Source: CAZFER01 sp964517495
GTDB lineage: Bacteria > Hinthialibacterota > Hinthialibacteria > Hinthialibacterales > Hinthialibacteraceae
Reading direction: 5' to 3'
Length of the DNA stretch: 64,000 nucleotides
Assembly: GCA_964517495.1 (NCBI GenBank)
Contig: CAZFER010000003.1
Coordinates: 1 to 64,000 of the forward strand
This document shows, in pieces, positions 53,471 through 61,167 of this stretch. Within the stretch, counting starts at the first letter, position 1, and each line of letters starts with the position of its first letter. The notes under the pieces were generated by a model that worked only from the letters and a program-made list of their open reading frames with translations, did not search any database and was not told the origin of the DNA. A program made the translations under genes and the position numbers.

Positions 53471-54853
53471 ATGGCTGTTGAAGGAACATTTAATAAATCA
53501 TCATTTTCGTGGCATTATCCAACTATATTGGGGATATTGAGTTTGGTATGTTATGGAGTGTTGTATTGTCTTGCAGGAGAAGGGTTAAAACCAGGATTAC
53601 CTGAAGATCAAAAAATTACTTACTTTCTAGTAATTTATGCCGGATTGTTTTTGCTTTATTTATGCCTGATTGTTCCGCTTATTAAAGGTTTTTGTTTAAG
53701 CAAACATGCCTATTGGGTGGCCATTCTGTTTGCCGTGCTTTTCCGGGTGGTTTTGCTGCCCTCCGATTTAATATTGGAAAACGATATTTACAGGTACATG
53801 TGGGACGGAAAGATGATGACGGAAGGGATCAATCCCTATCGTTTTCCACCGTCCAGCCTGGAACTGGATGATCATGAGACATGGTACCGGGATTCCATCA
53901 ACTATCCTTATATCCGCACGATTTATCCTCCGGCTTTGCAGGGGATTTTTTTAGCCACTCAGGTCTTGTTTCCATCCAGTGTGATAGGGATGAAGGCGGT
54001 TTTGGTTTTGTTTGATTTGGGGACAATTGTCTTATTATGGTTATTGCTTTCCAAATTGAATCGCTCACGAAGTTGGATTGTGATCTATGCCTGGTCACCA
54101 CTGGTATTAAAGGAAATTGCGAATTCCGGCCATGCCGATTCGGTCAGTGCCTTTCTGCTGGTTGCCTTGATGCTTTTCATTGTTCATCACCGTTCATGGT
54201 CCAGCGCCGTAGTGATGGCATTGATGACTCTGACGAAATTTTTTGGTGTTTTTTTATTGCCTGTGTTGATTAGAATTTGGTCGTGGAAACAATATGCTCT
54301 TTATTTTGTACTGATCATCGTGCTTTATCTCCCTTTTATTTACACGTTGGATGTCAATCCGCTTGATGGCTTTTTAACTTATTCAAAGGAATGGCGCTTT
54401 AATGCCGGGGTGTTTGAATGGCTGGAAAAAGGGATTGAATCGCTGGGGGGTGAATTCTTTTACCAATCCAATATGATTACCCGGTATATTTTATTTGGAT
54501 TTATTATTATGGTGGCAATAGGGCAAAGCATAAAATGTTTTCGAACTCAAGAAAGTGAAACGGTGTTTCGCTCGTTCTTCATTATTTTGGGAACATTGAT
54601 GGTTTGTTCACCAGTGATCGATCCCTGGTATTTAACCTGGTTGGTACCGTTTCTGTGCCTTTACCCCAATCGTGCCTGGATTTTATTCACCGGCTTGGTG
54701 TTTTTATCATATACCTTTTACTATGACAAACATTTCCCCTATTGGGTCAAGTGGGTGGAGTATGTGCCATTTTTGGGATTACTTTTCTATGATGCGATTG
54801 CCTCATGGTGGCGTAATAGAAAAAATAAATGTTCAGAAACCATGCATTCCTAA
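53471..54853 (+). CDS. GT-C-type membrane glycosyltransferase (DUF2029/mannosyltransferase-like)
   Basis: This 460-aa polytopic protein has about 11 helices and the GT-C hallmark in the first large loop (ENDIYRYMWDGKMMTEGINP, about 101-120), followed by YPPALQGIF. It resembles polyprenol-linked mannosyltransferases of the GT87/DUF2029 type. Donor and acceptor are unknown. It starts 2 bp after folK, probably by co-transcription only. With the GT39-like enzyme at 8683-10296 it makes two GT-C proteins in the window. Confidence 0.7.
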   Translation: MAVEGTFNKSSFSWHYPTILGILSLVCYGVLYCLAGEGLKPGLPEDQKITYFLVIYAGLFLLYLCLIVPLIKGFCLSKHAYWVAILFAVLFRVVLLPSDLILENDIYRYMWDGKMMTEGINPYRFPPSSLELDDHETWYRDSINYPYIRTIYPPALQGIFLATQVLFPSSVIGMKAVLVLFDLGTIVLLWLLLSKLNRSRSWIVIYAWSPLVLKEIANSGHADSVSAFLLVALMLFIVHHRSWSSAVVMALMTLTKFFGVFLLPVLIRIWSWKQYALYFVLIIVLYLPFIYTLDVNPLDGFLTYSKEWRFNAGVFEWLEKGIESLGGEFFYQSNMITRYILFGFIIMVAIGQSIKCFRTQESETVFRSFFIILGTLMVCSPVIDPWYLTWLVPFLCLYPNRAWILFTGLVFLSYTFYYDKHFPYWVKWVEYVPFLGLLFYDAIASWWRNRKNKCSETMHS

Positions 54854-54918
54854 CGTAATATCAATAAACAAGGATTATTATTTTTCAACTTAGACTGGGC
54901 AGGAGATTATATTCGCTC

Positions 54919-56046
54919 ATGAATCAGACTATTCCAGGTTATCGAGATAAGCCGCTTTTTACCCCGGGTCCATTATCAACCAGCTATACAATAAAACAAG
55001 CGATGTTGAGGGATTTAGGATCACGGGACTTTGAATTCATCACAATCGTCAAAGATATTAGAAACAAACTGTTATCGCTCGCTGGTATAAACCAAGGTGA
55101 GTATGAAGCCGTGTTAATGCAGGGCAGTGGTACATTTGGTTTGGAATCAGTGGTTTCATCCACAATCCCACGGGATAGAAAATTCCTGGTGATCGCCAAC
55201 GGTGCCTATGGCAAGCGGATCGCCAAAATGGCCCGGATTCATCATATCGACACCCAGGTTTTAGAGTATGCCGAAAACGAGCTTCCTCATTTGGATACTA
55301 TCAACGATGTGTTGCAAGCCGATCAAACAATCACCAATGTATGTGTGGTTCATTGCGAAACCACCACCGGTTTGATCAATCCCATTGAAGCCATTGGAGA
55401 AATCGTAAAAGAATCCCAGGCTGATTACTTTGTGGATGCCATGAGCAGTTTTGGGGCTGTTCCAATAGATTTTCAACGAAGTGGGATTGACTATCTGGTT
55501 TCCTCTTCCAATAAATGCATTGAAGGCGTTCCTGGTTTTTCATTTATAATCGCGAAAAAGGATCGCTTATTGAGCATTGAGGGATATGCCCGCAGCTTAA
55601 GCCTCGACTTGCTCGAGCAATGGAAGGGATTGGAAGCCAATGGGCAGTTTCGATTTACACCTCCCACCCATGCCATTCTAGCTTTTTATCAGGCGTTGCA
55701 AGAATTGGAGTGGGAAGGCGGTATTGAAGGGCGAGCCGCCCGTTACCGCACTAATTATGAGTGCGTGGTGGAGGGAATGCGTGATCTGGGATTTAAGGAA
55801 TATTTGCCGTCTGATTTACAGGGTTATATCATCACCTCTTTTTTATATCCGGAACATCCCAGGTTTTCCTTTGAATCCTTTTACGAAAAATTAAATCATA
55901 AGGGCTATGTGATTTATCCAGGGAAAGTGAGTAACGCCGATTGTTTTCGGATTGGAAACATTGGGCGTTTATTTCAATCGGATATGAAGGCGTTATTGGC
56001 TGCGATTCAGGAAACATTGAGCGAAATGAATGTGGTTATTGCATAA
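54919..56046 (+). CDS. phnW: 2-aminoethylphosphonate-pyruvate transaminase
   Basis: This 375-aa fold-type I PLP enzyme converts 2-aminoethylphosphonate and pyruvate to phosphonoacetaldehyde and alanine. Features: TPGPLSTS at the N-terminus, GSGTFGLESVVSS, the VHCETTTGLINPIEAIGEIV segment and the PLP lysine in SSSNKCIEGVPGFSFI (about 194). Length is typical. GGAG lies 13 nt upstream of the ATG. phnX follows after 15 bp, which confirms the assignment. No phosphonate transporter or PhnR-type regulator is adjacent. Confidence 0.95.
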   Translation: MNQTIPGYRDKPLFTPGPLSTSYTIKQAMLRDLGSRDFEFITIVKDIRNKLLSLAGINQGEYEAVLMQGSGTFGLESVVSSTIPRDRKFLVIANGAYGKRIAKMARIHHIDTQVLEYAENELPHLDTINDVLQADQTITNVCVVHCETTTGLINPIEAIGEIVKESQADYFVDAMSSFGAVPIDFQRSGIDYLVSSSNKCIEGVPGFSFIIAKKDRLLSIEGYARSLSLDLLEQWKGLEANGQFRFTPPTHAILAFYQALQELEWEGGIEGRAARYRTNYECVVEGMRDLGFKEYLPSDLQGYIITSFLYPEHPRFSFESFYEKLNHKGYVIYPGKVSNADCFRIGNIGRLFQSDMKALLAAIQETLSEMNVVIA

Positions 56047-56061
56047 ACGAGGAGTATTCAT

Positions 56062-56892
56062 ATGGAATTCTATTATCAGCGTACCTACCGTGGACCGGTT
56101 AAGATGGCCATTTTTGATTGGGCAGGAACCACGGTCGATTTTGGATGTTTTGCACCATCCGTTGTGTTTATCGAAGTCTTTAAACGCCAAGGTATCGATA
56201 TAACGATTAAAGAAGCGCGCGGGCCAATGGGTTCACCCAAGCGGGATCATATCAAGCAAATCACCCAAATGGAATCGGTGGCGGAGCGTTGGCAGGAGGT
56301 TCACGGACGCCCTTGTCAGGAAGAGGATATCGATGAGATGTATAAGGAATTTATCCCTCTTCAGGTGCAATGTATTGCCGATTACGCCGGGTTGGTTCCA
56401 GGAACGTTAGAGGTGATCGCTGATTTACGCCAACGTGCAATCAAAATCGGGGGGACGACCGGATATTCCCACGAAATGATGGAAGTTTTACAGAAAGAAG
56501 CCAAAAAGTTAGGTTTTGAGCCGGATGTGTCGGTCTGCGCCACTGATGTCAAATCGGGCCGCCCTCATCCCTGGATGTGTATCAAGGCGGCGATGGACTT
56601 GCAAGTTTATCCGATGGAGGCGTGTGTCAAAATCGGTGATACGCTGCCCGATATTTATGAGGGATTGAATGCGGGAATGTGGTCGATCGGTGTCGTTATG
56701 ACAGGGAACGAAATCGGTATGACTGAAGAGGAAATCAAATCAGCCAATCCGGAAGATCTCAACCGGAAACGCGAGCGAGCCTATCAAAAAATGGCACAGG
56801 CTGGCGCCCATTATGTTGTGGACTCGATCGAAAACGTGCCTGCATTGATAGATGAAATCAATCAGCGATTGGCTCGTGGCGAGCGTCCATAA
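56062..56892 (+). CDS. phnX: Phosphonoacetaldehyde hydrolase (phosphonatase)
   Basis: This 276-aa HAD-superfamily enzyme cleaves phosphonoacetaldehyde into acetaldehyde and phosphate. The nucleophile motif is AIFDWAGTTVDFGCFAP (about 14-30). The Schiff-base lysine is in GSPKRDHIKQI (about residue 56), and motif III/IV (GRPHPWM, KIGDTLPDIYEG) is present. GAGGAG is at 7 nt. The acetaldehyde product would need further oxidation or reduction; no gene for this is adjacent. Confidence 0.96.
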   Translation: MEFYYQRTYRGPVKMAIFDWAGTTVDFGCFAPSVVFIEVFKRQGIDITIKEARGPMGSPKRDHIKQITQMESVAERWQEVHGRPCQEEDIDEMYKEFIPLQVQCIADYAGLVPGTLEVIADLRQRAIKIGGTTGYSHEMMEVLQKEAKKLGFEPDVSVCATDVKSGRPHPWMCIKAAMDLQVYPMEACVKIGDTLPDIYEGLNAGMWSIGVVMTGNEIGMTEEEIKSANPEDLNRKRERAYQKMAQAGAHYVVDSIENVPALIDEINQRLARGERP

Positions 56893-56982
56893 GAGGAAAA
56901 TTGCAATGTGATGATGAAGGATGGCTCTCAATGAACCATGAATAGGCGTTATCACAATAAGATTGATCCAATTTAAAGTTTG

Positions 56983-57942
56983 TTAACGTATAATATCCAC
57001 ATCACCATCATGAACGATGTTTCTTAAGTGGAAATTGTTTTTTGCGTTCACTGATTTGATTTTAGTGCCTCGAATATCGAGGATGTTTAATTCACGGTTG
57101 TTGGATATATCCAGATATTCAATGGGATTGTTTGAGCAATCCACATAAACCAGCATTGGATTTTGCGATAAATCCAGATGCGTGATTTTGTTGTTTGAAC
57201 AATTGAGCGTTCTTAAATCAGGATTGTTGGTGACATCCAATGACTTGATGAAATTGAACGAGCAATCGATGGCGCTTAATCCAGAGCACTTTTCCACCTC
57301 TAACTCGGTTAATTCATTATAAGGACACCCCAAAAACATCAGCGTGGGATGGCTGGAAAACTCAATTGATTTCAATTGGTTGTTTTGGCATATCAACTTA
57401 AATAATTCGCGGTTTTTTCTAACATCCAGTTGGGTTAATTGGTTGAATCCACAAAACACATCCTCAATTTTCGGATTGTTCGACAGATCTAATTCTTTTA
57501 ATTCATTGTTCATACATTCCAACACGATCAAGTCGTTATTATTGGATAGATTAAGCGAAGACAACGGCTTGTTCATGGGGCAAAACAATTGTTTTAGGCG
57601 CGGTTGATTGGACATATCCAATTCGTTAAATGTACCGCCACGCACGGCAAATTGGGAGATACGGGTAAAATATTGCAATCCCTGAAGTGATTGGATACCT
57701 GTGACCTCACAAATTAATCTCCCTGCTTTTTGAGCGGCTTCGCTTTTGGTGAAGGATTCACCCTCACTGACGCCCATAAAATCTTGCACTTCCTGCCGGA
57801 AGGTGGGATCGGGAAAATGCTCTTCGGTGTTGATGTTTTGCTCTGCTAAAAACTTAGGCACGAAGAGGTAAATAATCAGAGCGATAACGATGAGTATACC
57901 GAGTGGTTCTAACTTGGGGATGAAAGAAAGTGTTTGTTTCAC
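56983..57942 (-). CDS. Membrane-anchored leucine-rich-repeat protein
   Basis: This 319-aa protein has an N-terminal hydrophobic anchor (about 12-31, LEPLGILIVIALIIYLFVP) and then about ten leucine-rich repeats of 20-22 residues (about 90-310; LSSLNLSNNNDLIVLECMNN, LKELDLSNNPKIEDVFCGFN). The repeats contain regular cysteines before the conserved asparagine, as in many bacterial internalin-like LRRs. It is probably exposed to the periplasm and binds a partner. It lies 21 bp downstream of uvrC on the same strand and may be read through from it. Confidence 0.82.
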   Translation of the reverse strand: MKQTLSFIPKLEPLGILIVIALIIYLFVPKFLAEQNINTEEHFPDPTFRQEVQDFMGVSEGESFTKSEAAQKAGRLICEVTGIQSLQGLQYFTRISQFAVRGGTFNELDMSNQPRLKQLFCPMNKPLSSLNLSNNNDLIVLECMNNELKELDLSNNPKIEDVFCGFNQLTQLDVRKNRELFKLICQNNQLKSIEFSSHPTLMFLGCPYNELTELEVEKCSGLSAIDCSFNFIKSLDVTNNPDLRTLNCSNNKITHLDLSQNPMLVYVDCSNNPIEYLDISNNRELNILDIRGTKIKSVNAKNNFHLRNIVHDGDVDIIR

Positions 57943-57963
57943 GCTTTTATAAACTCCAATATT

Positions 57964-59796
57964 TTAAGTTTTCTCAAGTAATGATTCTACAATCAGTTTT
58001 GCTAAATCCTCAGTGATACCAGGGATGGTTTGTATCTCTTCCGGGGAGGCTTGTTTGATGGCCTCGAATGAGCGAAACCGGTTTAACAGGGCACGTTCCT
58101 TACTGGGGCCGATTCCTTTAATGGTGCGCAAGGTGGTTTGCCTCATCCTTTTTCCCCGCAGGGTACGATGATAAGTGATACCAAAACGGTGGGCTTCGTC
58201 ACGTACGTTTTGCAATAGACGTAAACCTTGGTTCCGCCGGTCCAGTCGGATGGGGATGGAAACACCGGGCAGGTAAATCTCTTCCTCCCGTTTGGCCAGG
58301 CTACAGATGGGGAAGTGTTTGATATCCAGTTCATCAAGCGCTTCCAAAGCGGCGTTTAGTTGCCCGCGTCCCCCATCGATCAGGATTAAATCGGGTGGTT
58401 TGGCGAAGCGCTTTTTTTCATTTTCGTCATCCTCACCATGTTTAAAACGTCGAATCAATACTTCGCGCATCATGGCAAAATCATCGATTTGTTCGACGGT
58501 TTTGATCTTAAAGCGGCGGTAAGAGGCCTTGTGGGGTTTGCCATCTTGAAATACCACCATCGAACCCACTGCGTCATTACCCTGAGTGTTGGATATGTCA
58601 TAGCCCTCGATACGCAAGGGAAGAACTTCGAGTTTAAGCGATTCTTGCAGGGCGATTACATTGGGGGCAACACTTTTTTTAATCCCATGCAGTTTACGAT
58701 ATTGCTGTTCGGCGTAGTGGCGGCTGTTTTTTTCGGCCAATTGCAGCATGGCATGTTTACCACCTCGCTGGGGAATGCGAAGGGAGATGGTGCGTTCGGT
58801 GGATAGCGATAAGGCTTTTTCCAGGCCGGCGCGTTTTTCTTTGCCGATGGCAGCGGGTAAAAAGATTTCTTTGGGCACATCGGTGTTGCGAGTATAAAAC
58901 TGGAGCAGAAAAGCATACAGAATTTCCTTTAAATCCGCCTGGGAAATATCGTCGAGAAAATGGCGTGAGGTTCCCACCACTCTCCCGCTACGTCGCCGGA
59001 TCACCGCCACGCAACCCACATCATGGACTTGCGAATACCCGACGAAATCCTGGTTATCCACGGTATGACTAAACATTTTTTGGCGATCGGAGAATTGTTT
59101 GGCGGCATCGAGAATGTCCCGGTAAAAGGCTGCTTTTTCAAAAAGCAAATCATTCGAGCAAGCCAGCATGCGCTCCTCGATGGATTGCATGACATGTTCA
59201 TGCTTGCCTCGCAAAAAGTCGATCACCCCACGGCATAATGTGTTATATTCATCAGTGGTCACGATATTCCCACAGGGTGCGCAGCAGCGGCCCAGTTCAT
59301 AATCCAGGCAGGGGCGAACCGTGGTGAGTTTATCCGACTCATATTTACATGTGCGCAAGTGAAAAATTTCATGCAGCGCCGACAAGGTGCGGCGTGCTTG
59401 GGTCACATGGGGAAAGGGGCCAAAGTATTGAGCGCCATCCGCATCCACGGTACGGGTAAGATAAGCCCGTGGATAGGTTTCATTGGTGGTGATCTTTATG
59501 TAGGGATAGCGTTTATCGTCTTTGAGTTTGACATTGAAGGGCGGATTGTGCTTTTTGATTAGATTATATTCCAACAGCATGGCTTCTGAATCGCTGTCGG
59601 TGATGATGACATCGACCGATTCCACCATCTCAACGAAGGGAGAGACATATCCCCCATCACGGCGCTGACAGTGTGAGCGGATGCGGTTTTGGATATTAAT
59701 GGCCTTGCCCACATACAGCACACTGCCATCGGCGCCTTTCATCAAATAGACACCGGGTTCAGTGGGAAGCAAGGCTCGCTGTTCGATAGAAATCAT
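57964..59796 (-). CDS. uvrC: Excinuclease ABC subunit C
   Basis: This 610-aa nuclease makes both incisions in nucleotide excision repair. Order: GIY-YIG domain (about 13-90; GVYLMKGADGSVLYVGKAIN), a cysteine set (CKYES ... RPCLDYELGRCCAPC, about 148-172) matching the Fe-S ligands known for UvrC, a UVR domain (about 200-235), the RNase H-like second nuclease (about 380-540; EGYDISNTQGNDAVGSMVVF) and a tandem helix-hairpin-helix at the end (IKGIGPSKERALLNRF, IPGITEDLAKLIV). Length is standard. Confidence 0.97.
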   Translation of the reverse strand: MISIEQRALLPTEPGVYLMKGADGSVLYVGKAINIQNRIRSHCQRRDGGYVSPFVEMVESVDVIITDSDSEAMLLEYNLIKKHNPPFNVKLKDDKRYPYIKITTNETYPRAYLTRTVDADGAQYFGPFPHVTQARRTLSALHEIFHLRTCKYESDKLTTVRPCLDYELGRCCAPCGNIVTTDEYNTLCRGVIDFLRGKHEHVMQSIEERMLACSNDLLFEKAAFYRDILDAAKQFSDRQKMFSHTVDNQDFVGYSQVHDVGCVAVIRRRSGRVVGTSRHFLDDISQADLKEILYAFLLQFYTRNTDVPKEIFLPAAIGKEKRAGLEKALSLSTERTISLRIPQRGGKHAMLQLAEKNSRHYAEQQYRKLHGIKKSVAPNVIALQESLKLEVLPLRIEGYDISNTQGNDAVGSMVVFQDGKPHKASYRRFKIKTVEQIDDFAMMREVLIRRFKHGEDDENEKKRFAKPPDLILIDGGRGQLNAALEALDELDIKHFPICSLAKREEEIYLPGVSIPIRLDRRNQGLRLLQNVRDEAHRFGITYHRTLRGKRMRQTTLRTIKGIGPSKERALLNRFRSFEAIKQASPEEIQTIPGITEDLAKLIVESLLEKT

Positions 59797-59859
59797 GATT
59801 CAACACGGTCTTAATTGATTTTTATTTGGAAATAATTATATCTCCTTGATTGGATTTCG

Positions 59860-59888
59860 TTGAATGGTTTTTGGTGGTGTGATATACT
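59860..59888 (+). promoter_or_regulatory. Promoter for toxin-antitoxin operon
   Basis: -35 TTGAAT (59860-59865), 17-nt spacer, -10 TATACT (59883-59888, five of six). Transcription should start near 59895, about 57 nt before the antitoxin ATG. Confidence 0.55.
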
Positions 59889-59951
59889 TATTCCTGTTCA
59901 TTTAACCTAAAAAAATTATTCAAATAAAGAGATTAATTTCTGCGTTATTAT

Positions 59952-60194
59952 ATGGAATCGATCAAACAAACCATAAAAACGCCCAAAAATCATAAAATAT
60001 GCCTTAAAATCCCCGATTATGTTCACGAGGATAAACTTGTTGAAATAATCATGAAATTTCCTGAGAAATCCAATAAGTATAACCGTAAGATAAATGAGTT
60101 AAAAAAGGCGATGATGGATGAACAATTTTTGCAAAATTTGAAAGAAGTAGAAGAAGATTTCAAGGATGTGGATTTAGAGGAATGGCAAATATAA
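59952..60194 (+). CDS. Putative antitoxin of MazF/PemK-type pair
   Basis: This 80-aa protein is called an antitoxin from position only: it directly precedes a MazF/PemK-like toxin, with TAA and the toxin's ATG adjacent. It has a basic N-terminus (IKQTIKTPKNHKICLKIPDY) and an acidic C-terminus (EVEEDFKDVDLEEWQI), as expected for an antitoxin that wraps its toxin. No DNA-binding fold is evident, so autoregulation may not follow the AbrB/MazE scheme. Confidence 0.6.
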   Translation: MESIKQTIKTPKNHKICLKIPDYVHEDKLVEIIMKFPEKSNKYNRKINELKKAMMDEQFLQNLKEVEEDFKDVDLEEWQI

Positions 60195-60547
60195 ATGGCT
60201 GACTTTCAATGGAATGTTTTCATTGCTAATCTTGATCCTGTGGTTGGATCCGAACAAGGCAGAACTCGACCAGTCTTAGTTATCAGTGAAAAACAAATTT
60301 ATAAAATTCTATCAGTCGTCAATGTACTGCCAATTACTTCAAGAAAAGTTGAGAGAAAAATCCACCCAAATGAATCCTTGATCCCAAAAGGGGAGGGAGG
60401 GCTCATCCAAGAATCCATCGTTTTATGTTATCAGATTAGAACATTAGACAAAAAGCGTCTGATAAAGAAACCAGGAAAGATTGACTCTTTAGAACGAAAA
60501 AAAACATCATAGAATCTTTGATTTTTCAATTAGGAATATATAAGTGA
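60195..60547 (+). pseudogene. MazF/PemK-family toxin with 3' frameshift at an A8 tract
   Basis: The gene starts as a clear PemK/MazF-family endoribonuclease (VFIANLDPVVGSEQGRTRPV, LVISEKQIYKI, VVNVLPITSRKVE, IVLCYQIRTLDKKRL). As sequenced, it stops at 60512 after 105 aa ending ERKKTS. The stop follows a run of eight A (60497-60504). Adding one A (or removing two) restores ERKKNIIESLIFQLGIYK, a good match to the missing C-terminal helix of the family, ending at 60547. It may be an inactivating mutation, a phase-variable tract or a homopolymer sequencing error. The catalytic core lies before the shift, so partial activity is possible. Confidence 0.7.
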
Positions 60548-60614
60548 ATATGGTTCTTTTATATATTATTCTTATTACTTGTTAAGTCGGTTTTAAATTT
60601 TACTCTTTGAGCAT

Positions 60615-61067
60615 TCACATCATTTTTCCCTCCAGAATCCTCTCCAGATGGTGCCGCAAATGCCTTAGGTAATCCTTAACCACAAAATCCAATTGAACCG
60701 GTTGTTCTTCGCCGATGTTACAGGGAGAGGAATAAGCATCCGGTGGAATATGTTCGATTACATAGCATAATTGGTGGTTATAAGCAGCGAAGAGAGTGAC
60801 CAGAGATGGCCACGACGCTTTGTTATAATGCTGTATTCTCACCCACTCATTTTGATCATAAGTGGGGAATTGATCCGCGGCATGGTATACCGCTCGGACA
60901 AATCGCTGATGATTGTTGGCCGCCGAGTCGATGAGATGGCCTAGAATTTCACGCTTTGACCATTTATCTGGAGCGGGTTTCAATTCGGTTTTTTTAGAAT
61001 CCAGCATCAATAAACGCGATTCCACCTCATCAAGAAGGATTTTGATTTGTTTAGCGATTTCCTGCAT
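60615..61067 (-). CDS. DinB-like metalloprotein
   Basis: This 150-aa protein has the DinB/YfiT four-helix bundle. Likely metal ligands are histidines in ILGHLIDSAANNHQRF (about 43) and YLRHLRHHLERIL near the C-terminus. Such proteins are often thiol-dependent transferases or of unknown role. The ATG at 61067 has GGGAG at 8 nt; an in-frame start at 61112 would add a basic 15-residue extension with no ribosome-binding site. It is divergent from recQ. Confidence 0.8.
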   Translation of the reverse strand: MQEIAKQIKILLDEVESRLLMLDSKKTELKPAPDKWSKREILGHLIDSAANNHQRFVRAVYHAADQFPTYDQNEWVRIQHYNKASWPSLVTLFAAYNHQLCYVIEHIPPDAYSSPCNIGEEQPVQLDFVVKDYLRHLRHHLERILEGKMM

Positions 61068-61167
61068 CTTGGATCTCCCTTTGGGATGATGGGGATTGCC
61101 TTTGTATTTCATTATTATATATTGAAAACCGTTAAGGATTCCACAAATTTTTCAAGGACATTCTCTT

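Noticed and set aside
57000..57650. Periodic DNA pattern of about 60-66 bp considered as a non-coding tandem repeat
   Set aside because: The period equals the leucine-rich-repeat unit of the encoded protein.
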